DNA of 5,108 bases from Marinilabiliales bacterium (GTDB lineage Bacteria > Bacteroidota > Bacteroidia > Bacteroidales > BM523), in assembly GCA_002869425.1 (NCBI GenBank), contig PKSZ01000543.1, positions 1 through 5,108 of the forward strand, in the 5' to 3' direction. The position numbers and the translations under genes were made by a program. How positions within the stretch are numbered: position 1 is the stretch's first letter; each line of letters starts with the position of its first letter. This document shows, piece by piece, positions 1 to 5,108 of the stretch. The notes under the pieces were generated by a model. It searched no databases. It saw nothing but the letters and a program-made list of their open reading frames with translations, and was not told the DNA's origin.

Positions 1-1160
1 AAAAGAGGGTCAGCGTAAATAACCACCTCGTTTGTTTTCAGGTCTTCTGAAAATGTACGTGCATACGAATAGTTCATATCCTGATCATAATCATGAATAT
101 AGAAAATGAAAGGGTTTTCAAGAATCACCAGCTTTTCATTCTGATCGATAAGTGCTGCATCTGTCAAAACATCCTGATTATCAGTAATTGCTACGGTAAT
201 AATGTCCAGGTCCGTTGTAGTTGTCCATTCACCCCAGTTACGTGGGTCGGCTATTCCATCTTCGTAATAATCACCTATTGGCCTGACTCTCCATATATAC
301 AAACCAGAACCTTCAGGAAGCGCCAGTGGTAGCTGCATTTCGGTATAAGCACCAAATGCAGTCTCTTTTTGTATTCCATCAGTCTCAATTGTTAAAGCTT
401 TGCTCCAGTCTATTTCTGATCTGATTATTTCAACTTCATCATCACCCTGCAGATATGCATATCTTGGATCTGTATTTTCCAGCTTTAATATCTGTATCTG
501 ATAGTTCGGGTAAATATAATCGGTATTGCGCTCCCAAAGGAATGTTTGGTTTCTTCCGCAAAGCATAACAGAATTCTCATTGCATTCGGGATATGGAGAA
601 TGGAAATCCTTCACATTTATATCAATATGGGGTAAAATATCTATAGCATAATTTATTTCATGAAATATTTTGAGTTTGATATTGTTATGCACAAACTGCT
701 CCAATTCTGTTGAATTGTTTTCTGTTAAAGGGGTTAAAACTTCTACTACAACTTTTTCAACCTCACTGATACTGTTCTGATCATATAAGTTCATGATATC
801 CAGTTTCCATAACTGTTCAGGCATACTGGCTGTAATTGTAAGTTCTTTGGTAGCAACCATCAAGTCAGAATTATCATCCTTTTTTACCGTAAGTCTCAGC
901 TCAACTGTGTTCTCTATATTCTGAGTAATACCAATGTTGTATATTTCCTCAAGAAACAAAGATGCATACACGTTTGCACCGGTTACTTTTCTATCCAGAG
1001 CATTATCACTGGTTAGGTAAACATCAGGATCTGTGATTGTTCCTCCAGATAATTCCGAGTAATTCAATATCAGGGACGATTGCTGACCGTATAGCTCCTG
1101 CACAAACAGGCAAGAAATCAATCCCAATGCAATCAAAAATATTTTTCCTGAACGTATCAT
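1..1160 (-). CDS. N-terminal part of a large exported Bacteroidota protein with Fn3-like segment (3' end outside window)
   Basis: The frame is open from an ATG at 1158-1160 to the left edge: 386 codons, no stop, so the C-terminus is missing. The ATG is chosen because a clear signal peptide follows (charged MIRSGK, hydrophobic core, likely cleavage after LYG at residues 23-25, then QQSS) and because it lies 4 nt past the preceding stop. Residues about 27-180 look beta-rich, with no family I can name. Residues about 185-313 resemble a fibronectin type III-like domain: a Cys pair at 193 and 201, then TFLWERN, YQIQILKLENTDPRY, a WRVRPIGDYY strand starting at W290, and NWGEW with W309 and W312. 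YSYARTFSED near 363-372 recalls a motif preceding the long repetitive part of giant secreted Bacteroidota proteins. The product is probably periplasmic or surface-exposed. No function can be assigned. The gene is very likely co-transcribed with the small gene before it. Confidence is high for the gene, moderate for the family. Confidence 0.9.
   Translation of the reverse strand, partial: MIRSGKIFLIALGLISCLFVQELYGQQSSLILNYSELSGGTITDPDVYLTSDNALDRKVTGANVYASLFLEEIYNIGITQNIENTVELRLTVKKDDNSDLMVATKELTITASMPEQLWKLDIMNLYDQNSISEVEKVVVEVLTPLTENNSTELEQFVHNNIKLKIFHEINYAIDILPHIDINVKDFHSPYPECNENSVMLCGRNQTFLWERNTDYIYPNYQIQILKLENTDPRYAYLQGDDEVEIIRSEIDWSKALTIETDGIQKETAFGAYTEMQLPLALPEGSGLYIWRVRPIGDYYEDGIADPRNWGEWTTTTDLDIITVAITDNQDVLTDAALIDQNEKLVILENPFIFYIHDYDQDMNYSYARTFSEDLKTNEVVIYADPL
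222..608 (-). other. Fn3-like domain with WRVRPIG / NWGEW signature
   Basis: About 129 residues (185-313 of the left-hand protein) show alternating hydrophobic strands. A Cys pair (C193, C201) opens the segment, just before a strand with FLWERN. YQIQILKLENTDPRY follows, then an acidic stretch with a DWSKALTIET strand, then LPEGSGLYIWRVRPIGDYY, and NWGEW closes it. The pattern of a strand with an early Trp, a Y-x-I-Q-I strand and a late Y-x-W-R-V-R strand is what fibronectin type III domains show, where the last strand often reads Y-x-W-R-V. A role in binding or spacing on the cell surface is inference. Confidence 0.55.
1086..1160 (-). other. Predicted signal peptide of the left-hand large protein
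   Basis: Residues 1-25 have a short basic start (R3, K6), a hydrophobic stretch IFLIALGLISCLFV and a small residue at -1 (G25) before QQSS. This fits signal peptidase I cleavage and is common in Bacteroidota exported proteins. LISC at residues 14-17 also meets the loose lipobox rule, so a lipoprotein is possible. The hydrophobic residues that continue after C17 and the lack of an acidic run directly after it favour signal peptidase I. Confidence 0.75.
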
Positions 1161-1164
1161 ATGC
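1161..1164 (-). other. 4-nt junction between the small gene and the left-hand large gene
   Basis: The TAA stop of the small gene (1165-1167) is followed by GCAT and then the ATG of the next gene. The bases before the ATG are AT-rich, with no GGAGG-like Shine-Dalgarno sequence. Such spacing implies a shared transcript and probably coupled translation. No promoter or terminator fits here. Confidence 0.8.
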
Positions 1165-1935
1165 TTAGTTTTTTGAAGATTCTTGATTATCAATGTAGGT
1201 ATAGTTATTGTATTTTTCTTTCAGCTTGCCATCTGATGTGAAGACCTGTTTTTTCACAGGCTTTTTCAATATATCTTTGTCAAAACTGATTTCATCATCC
1301 AGAAACCAGGTGATCTTGGCTTTTATTTTATAGCTTTCATCAAAGTACAATTCAGTCTTTATTACCTCTTTCTTTCCGGGGTCATAGTGATAGACCAGCT
1401 TTTTTACTTTAAAAGTCTTCTGCATTTTTTCCTCAATATCCAATTCGAGTTTCTGAATGCTTTTTCCATTGCTTTTGTACTCCGTCATAGTTTTGCCACT
1501 AACATATGCCATTACCGTGTCCTGTAATTCCTCAATCAGCCTTCTTCTTTCGTGCTGAGAATCCATATAAAACAGCGATGATTGAGTATGCACGATGCTT
1601 TGTGTTTTTTTATTGATCATGATAACATCCTTTTCATCCTGGTAATACTCCAGGTCATCGGAAATCATAATTATTCTGTCTTTTGTAGCTATTGTGCCGG
1701 TTGTGAAGATCTCATCCGGGACTTTATATTCATCCCAATACCTGACCATAATTCTCTGATTCTGTTCAATCCTTTCATTTCCTGTCGGGGGTTCTGTTTT
1801 GGAGGCAGTCTTTAAGCAGGCCCAGACATTCTGGTAACAGATTTCAGTCTTATCATCAGTAGCAAGGGTTTTTCCAGCACTCATGCCATAGACAACAAGC
1901 AACAGAACTTTCGATATCAGTGCAAAAAATTTCAT
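1165..1935 (-). CDS. Small exported protein, possibly LolA/RseB-like carrier fold
   Basis: This is a complete gene of 256 residues. I chose the ATG at 1933-1935 over an in-frame TTG at 1962. The ATG directly begins a good signal peptide (MKFF, hydrophobic core, cleavage after TLA at 23-25), whereas the TTG adds nine residues before it and overlaps the upstream gene. The mature protein is lysine-rich and has a Cys pair at 33 and 40 near its start. It then runs as repeated beta hairpins: QNQRIMVRYW, GTIATKDRIIMISDD, LEYYQDEKDVIMINKKTQ, then KTFKVKKLVYHYDPGKK, IKTELYFDESYKIKAKITWF and a KKQVF...YTYID end. Hairpins carrying TKDRIIMIS followed by EYYQDEKDVIMIN resemble the half-barrel fold of LolA, LolB and RseB, which hold lipid or lipoprotein. 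I see no diagnostic motif, so this is a fold-level guess. It sits between two large exported proteins and may help their passage through the envelope. It is not a lipoprotein by sequence. Confidence 0.88.
   Translation of the reverse strand: MKFFALISKVLLLVVYGMSAGKTLATDDKTEICYQNVWACLKTASKTEPPTGNERIEQNQRIMVRYWDEYKVPDEIFTTGTIATKDRIIMISDDLEYYQDEKDVIMINKKTQSIVHTQSSLFYMDSQHERRRLIEELQDTVMAYVSGKTMTEYKSNGKSIQKLELDIEEKMQKTFKVKKLVYHYDPGKKEVIKTELYFDESYKIKAKITWFLDDEISFDKDILKKPVKKQVFTSDGKLKEKYNNYTYIDNQESSKN
1861..1935 (-). other. Predicted signal peptide of the small protein
   Basis: Residues 1-25 have a basic start (K2, with K9 further in), the hydrophobic run KVLLLVVYGM and a T-L-A ending before TDDK. 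This suits signal peptidase I cleavage after A25. There is no Cys at a lipobox position, so a soluble periplasmic protein is expected. Confidence 0.8.
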
Positions 1936-1951
1936 AGTATCAAACTTGCAT
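1936..1951 (-). other. 16-nt junction between the large gene and the small gene
   Basis: The TAA of the large gene lies at 1952-1954 and the preferred ATG of the small gene at 1933-1935. The 16 bases between have no Shine-Dalgarno-like purine block and no hairpin that could act as a terminator. The two genes are therefore probably co-transcribed. Confidence 0.75.
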
Positions 1952-4900
1952 TTATTGAACAATAGAAGGCCTGTCTTTTGTTTTCACATTCATATGTGTC
2001 TCACTAACAGTCTTCAATCCTTTTTCAGTTTCAACCATTTTCCTGATCAATGAACCTTGTGCATCGTATTGATAGAACAACCCAAAATGTTGATCATCGA
2101 ATTCTGTCAATACTTTAAATGTTGTTTTGTCGTAAACCATGCATTTCATTGTGGATTCAACCGGTTGAATTCTTATATCATCGAAGAAAACCTTCTCTCC
2201 ATTCGTATTCGACTCATCATCGATATTGTATATAAACTTCAAGGAAATCCCTGAACTATAACTATCCAGGTCGGTCATTTTTATGCTGTATAATGCCCAC
2301 TCACCCACCTGTGCAATTTTTGTGAAGGGAAATTCGTAGTTCACATCGTTGTTAACTCTGAGTCTGAAGTTTGGATTATCATTATAAAGAGGGGTTTGCG
2401 TTCCGTTGTTTGTCGGATAATGGCTTTTTAACCAGACCTTTATTATGGCACCTTTGTCTTTCAATCCCGATTGCTGCCATTGCTGGCCGGATATGTTCAG
2501 ATAAACCTTGTCTTTGTTATAGTTATAGAACAATGATGAGCTTCCGGAGTGCGCAATATTGCTATATTCTGTGATTTGAGTAATGCCGTTTTGCGGAATT
2601 TCAAAATCATAGAATTGAATGTCACTATACTTCGCATTTCCTGCAATTGCTACCGGCAAATAGTTGTGGTAGCCATATTTAACTGCAGAAGGAATACCCA
2701 GAATATTTTCCTCTTCTAGCGCCTGGCTGTTTGGCGAGTATTTGGTAATTTCATTGGTATGCATCCAGCCATTATCTTCATTATTACGAGGATTGGTCAA
2801 TGTCCAGTCAAAAGGAACAAAGTTTGTACATAAACCTCCGTTATAATTCCTGTTGGTATTTATTGCCGAGGTCCTTCCGGAATTAAACACATAGGTTTCG
2901 TGTGGCAAATATTTTGCATTCAATTGTTCATATACATAGTGCGTCGGACTTGGGTTTTCTTCAAGCCCGTAAGCTTGAGCTACAGCCGGATCAATCGTGC
3001 CAAACCAGTCTTTTTTCATTGTTATTGCATTAGCAGATAAAACAGTGTTAACTGGTATAGTAAAACTTCCGCCAACTTCCTCCTCATGATATATAGCATT
3101 ACCATCAGCATCGTACAATTGATATGGGAAATCAGTTGCTTCAGGGTCGTACCATCTTACATTACCATCTGCATCATAGAATAAAATCTGTGTGCCATCT
3201 GCTCTGTAAATACCAATAGTATTTCCAAACTGGTCGTGTGGTTCCCAGGGATGGTTCAGATCATATCCTTCTGCAGGAGCACTATTCTCATAAAATCTTG
3301 CAACATTATTGTAATTGTATATAATTAATGGCTCATTACCGTAGCTGCCATTGTCATTTTGATACACTGAAATTTTATCAACAACGGAGTGATCTATAGT
3401 AACTTCCATCTCTCCGGGAGTGACCGGGTTGCCAAATTCTCCAAATGTTACAAGCTGCCCTACTGATGCACTCAATTGGTTTGTATTATCAGAGCTTCCT
3501 GCTTTCTGTCCCATTCCGGGATACATCCACGAAGCCGGGATGTCCCAGGAGTAGTATGCTCCTGAGTTCTCAAACAATTCACCTGCATCCAGTTTTGTTT
3601 GTATTTCCGCATCATCCAATTCCGGATATTTATTGGTATAATACTCAAAATCAAAATGATGAACATCATAGGTTCTTGAAACTACAGGGTTTCCTGTTTC
3701 ATTGTTAAAGGCAAGGAAATCTGTTTTATTTCGAACTCCTTCTTTAAATGTTTCAACGCTTTTAAGGATAACCGGATAGCGTATAATCCTTGAATTGGCA
3801 TGTGTATTAATTTCTGTTTCTTCGTAATTGAAAGTAGGTGCAAATGTTGGGATGATTGACGGAGCTGACAGAATCACTTCAATATCCACCTCCAGGCTGA
3901 AATCCCACTTACGGTCTTCATTGGTATGCATTTCCATTGTAAGATCAACTTCTTTTCCGGGAACTTTGTTTTCAATAATGTATTCTCCAGTGCCCGTATC
4001 AAATGAAACCATATCTACAGGCTCCCCCGGATCAAAATATGTATATTCAACAGATGACACCATAAGTGAAGACTCACCTACAGGAACTGTATGCCCACTG
4101 TATTCTCCTGAGTAGGTTCTGACTGATCGTGGTTTACCATTCATGTCATGCATTAAAAATCTGAAGGCCTGGCTCATCCAAAGCTTGTTTGTTTGATAGT
4201 TAACAACACCTGCCGGTACCACCCACCATGTAAATCTTTTGTGGGGATCACTACCGAGTTTGCCAGTAAGATTTGAGTATGCAAATGCAGGATCGTCATC
4301 ATCGATTTCTGAGTTTGCAAAATCAGCTTTGAATTTTTTGTCAGGCGGAAAATCTTTCCAGGTGTAAAATGAATTTATTGTGTAACCTGAACCGGTTTGT
4401 CCTGTATGAATGTTTCGTGTGACCACTCTTGAATGCACAACTTTTGCAATAGGCATAATTGTTTCACCAACAGGACCTTCACTTGCTCTTCGATCACGTC
4501 CTGAATGAACCATATTGAACCAGGATTGTTTATGTCTCGGTAATAACGTGACAATTGCATTTCCTTCAAACCCTTCGGTAGGTTCATTGCAGGCAACACC
4601 ACTGCTTTTTCCATACTCGTCTTCATAAATATATTCCGTTCCATAAACCATTTCATCGCCCGATTCAATTCCAGGGTCATGCAACAGTAATCTTTTCACC
4701 CTGACCCCATCACCTTTTTTAGCTTTGGTCATAGGTACCTTAATATATGATAATTGAGGGTTGAGATATTTGCAACAATTGTCTTTATCGGGATTTGTTA
4801 CTTCCCGTTCTTTCATTAATTCGGCATACAGCTTCCTGTAATCTTTTTCAAAATCTTCAGCAGAGTTAGCAATCAAAGAGTCGTGCATTTCCTCCAGAAA

Positions 4901-5108
4901 GTAGTCATAATCATCCACAAAATTGTAGTTTGTTGGGTTAGTGTTGCTATAAAGGGTGTTGATGCGCTCCTTAGTAATGTGGTCCATTATTCGTATCTGA
5001 TCATTCTGGTTTTCAAAATATTCCTTCATGCCACTAAAGTTGAAGAGATAGTTCTCATAACACAACTGACGAGGAATATCCTTTCTGAGTGTTTTTTCCT
5101 CAGAACCT
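1952..5108 (-). CDS. C-terminal 1051 residues of a giant Bacteroidota surface/secreted protein (5' end outside window)
   Basis: The frame stays open to the right edge. The codons before the TTG at 5063-5065 read GSEEKTLRKDIPRQ without a stop, so that TTG is internal and the true start lies outside. Domains in order: a hydrophilic, probably helical part with a Cys-Cys pair near 4775; a conserved block (4331-4708) with GVRVKRLLLHDPGIE, GPVGET and a YTINSFYTWKDFP end; beta-rich sequence to about 3700; an ETGNPVVSRTYD motif (3665-3700) and YYSWDIPASWMYPGMG; three YxADG repeats (3098-3208); a KYSPN...NILGIPSAVKYGY block (2621-2743); a galactose-binding-like domain (2162-2629); and a YD-like tail with VYDKTTFKVLTEFDD and FYQYDAQGSLIRK. 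From memory, these blocks occur in this order in giant secreted Bacteroidota proteins without known function. No Rhs core end, toxin domain or type IX secretion C-terminal domain follows the tail. It is presumably exported, but the N-terminus is not visible. Confidence 0.93.
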   Translation of the reverse strand, partial: GSEEKTLRKDIPRQLCYENYLFNFSGMKEYFENQNDQIRIMDHITKERINTLYSNTNPTNYNFVDDYDYFLEEMHDSLIANSAEDFEKDYRKLYAELMKEREVTNPDKDNCCKYLNPQLSYIKVPMTKAKKGDGVRVKRLLLHDPGIESGDEMVYGTEYIYEDEYGKSSGVACNEPTEGFEGNAIVTLLPRHKQSWFNMVHSGRDRRASEGPVGETIMPIAKVVHSRVVTRNIHTGQTGSGYTINSFYTWKDFPPDKKFKADFANSEIDDDDPAFAYSNLTGKLGSDPHKRFTWWVVPAGVVNYQTNKLWMSQAFRFLMHDMNGKPRSVRTYSGEYSGHTVPVGESSLMVSSVEYTYFDPGEPVDMVSFDTGTGEYIIENKVPGKEVDLTMEMHTNEDRKWDFSLEVDIEVILSAPSIIPTFAPTFNYEETEINTHANSRIIRYPVILKSVETFKEGVRNKTDFLAFNNETGNPVVSRTYDVHHFDFEYYTNKYPELDDAEIQTKLDAGELFENSGAYYSWDIPASWMYPGMGQKAGSSDNTNQLSASVGQLVTFGEFGNPVTPGEMEVTIDHSVVDKISVYQNDNGSYGNEPLIIYNYNNVARFYENSAPAEGYDLNHPWEPHDQFGNTIGIYRADGTQILFYDADGNVRWYDPEATDFPYQLYDADGNAIYHEEEVGGSFTIPVNTVLSANAITMKKDWFGTIDPAVAQAYGLEENPSPTHYVYEQLNAKYLPHETYVFNSGRTSAINTNRNYNGGLCTNFVPFDWTLTNPRNNEDNGWMHTNEITKYSPNSQALEEENILGIPSAVKYGYHNYLPVAIAGNAKYSDIQFYDFEIPQNGITQITEYSNIAHSGSSSLFYNYNKDKVYLNISGQQWQQSGLKDKGAIIKVWLKSHYPTNNGTQTPLYNDNPNFRLRVNNDVNYEFPFTKIAQVGEWALYSIKMTDLDSYSSGISLKFIYNIDDESNTNGEKVFFDDIRIQPVESTMKCMVYDKTTFKVLTEFDDQHFGLFYQYDAQGSLIRKMVETEKGLKTVSETHMNVKTKDRPSIVQ
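1955..2161 (-). other. YD-like C-terminal tail of the giant protein
   Basis: The last 69 residues after the jelly-roll domain contain MKCMVYDKTTFKVLTEFDD, FGLFYQYDAQGSLIRK and VETEKGLKTVSETH, and end in PSIVQ. The two units with 'VYD..T...L.EFD' and 'FYQYDAQG.L' follow the YD-repeat pattern. From memory this tail is the usual end of this giant-protein family. It carries no recognisable enzymatic or sorting signal. Confidence 0.6.
2162..2629 (-). other. Galactose-binding-like (carbohydrate-binding-module-like) domain
   Basis: About 156 residues. The segment starts with YSDIQFYDFE, then IAHSGSSSLFYN, a strand with AIIKVWLKSHYP, FRLRVNNDVNYEFPFTK, VGEWALYSIKMTDL, and SLKFIYNID, and ends at GEKVFFDDIRIQP. 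A 'DFE ... AHSG..SL' opening, a 'W.lY.i.m' middle and an 'FFDDIRI' closing strand are typical of jelly-roll carbohydrate-binding domains with the galactose-binding fold. Sugar binding is expected for the fold but not shown by any specific residue here. Confidence 0.7.
3098..3208 (-). repeat. Three short Y-x-A-D-G repeats (YRADGT, YDADGN, YDADGN)
   Basis: Six-residue units lie at 3191-3208 (YRADGT), 3161-3178 (YDADGN) and 3098-3115 (YDADGN). Their first bases are spaced 30 and then 63 nt apart, that is 10 and 21 residues. The DNA of the last two is nearly identical (attaccatc, one variable base, gcatc), which suggests recent internal duplication. The D-A-D-G-N unit resembles both YD repeats and Asp-rich calcium-binding loops. 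Only three units are present, so this is not a full Rhs/YD shell. Confidence 0.7.
4331..4708 (-). other. Conserved GVRVKRLLLHDPGIE...GPVGET block of the giant protein
   Basis: About 126 residues of the large protein. It starts with GVRVKRLLLHDPGIE, continues with YGTEYIYEDEYGKSSGVACN, RHKQSWFN and EGPVGETIMP, then a beta stretch VVHSRVVTRNIHTGQTGSGY, and ends at YTWKDFPPDKKF. I recognise this order of motifs from giant Bacteroidota proteins. No enzyme motif is apparent. The GSGYTINSFYTWKDFP end recalls the join between a conserved core and the following beta modules in YD-type proteins. Confidence 0.55.

Noticed and set aside
93..332. Plus-strand open frame of 79 codons
   Set aside because: It lies antisense to the left-hand large gene, whose frame is uninterrupted and carries a signal peptide and domain motifs. 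The plus-strand product is Cys-rich and low in pattern, so it looks like a shadow.
1582..1815. Plus-strand open frame of 77 codons
   Set aside because: It is antisense to the small exported protein gene and has no recognisable features or upstream signals of its own.
3098..3208. CRISPR-like or transposon-like short repeats
   Set aside because: There are only three short, imperfect units, all in frame within a coding sequence and spaced by whole codons, so they are protein repeats.
3828..4115. Plus-strand open frame of 95 codons rich in Ser and Thr
   Set aside because: It is antisense to the large gene. The Ser/Thr content follows from the complement of codons in the real frame, and no export signal or domain is visible.
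4375..4680. Minus-strand open frame of 101 codons in another frame
   Set aside because: It overlaps the conserved GVRVKRLLLHDPGIE block of the large gene in a different frame. The real frame carries the recognisable family motifs.
1952..5108. Polymorphic (Rhs-type) toxin with a variable C-terminus
   Set aside because: There is no Rhs core end motif, no toxin-like segment after the YD tail, and the following gene has a signal peptide, unlike a typical cytoplasmic immunity protein.

Overview
The window is almost entirely coding, and all of it lies on the minus strand. It holds three consecutive genes that read from high to low coordinates and look like one operon. They are the 3' part of a very large gene (1952-5108, start outside the window), a complete small gene for an exported protein (1165-1935), and the 5' part of another long gene with a signal peptide (1-1160, end outside the window). 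The junctions are only 16 and 4 nt. There is no intergenic space for a promoter or terminator, and I see no RNA gene, mobile element or CRISPR array.

The organism is most likely a member of the Bacteroidota. The DNA is AT-rich. Neither visible start has a Shine-Dalgarno sequence, as is common in that phylum. The signal peptide ending in LYG followed by QQS is typical of it. Above all, both large products carry sequence blocks that I recognise, from memory and without a database search, from giant secreted proteins of unknown function in Bacteroidota. I cannot assign a genus.

Region by region: the right-hand gene encodes at least 1051 residues of a multi-domain surface or secreted protein. 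It has a conserved block (GVRVKRLLLHDPGIE...GPVGET), an ETGNPVV block, three short Y-x-A-D-G repeats, a KYSPN...NILGIPSA block, a galactose-binding or carbohydrate-binding-like beta domain and a YD-like tail. The small middle gene encodes a 256-residue exported protein whose strand pattern resembles the LolA/LolB/RseB-type lipoprotein-carrier fold. The left-hand gene begins with a signal peptide and an N-terminal beta-rich part. An Fn3-like segment with a WRVRPIGDYY...NWGEW signature follows, and then a YSYARTF motif that I associate with the N-terminal side of the same giant-protein family.

The most interesting reading is a tandem arrangement: one giant protein, a periplasmic carrier-like protein, and the beginning of a second giant protein. 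This suggests a co-expressed cell-envelope or surface system with no assigned function. The common family of the two large proteins and the carrier role of the small one are inferences.
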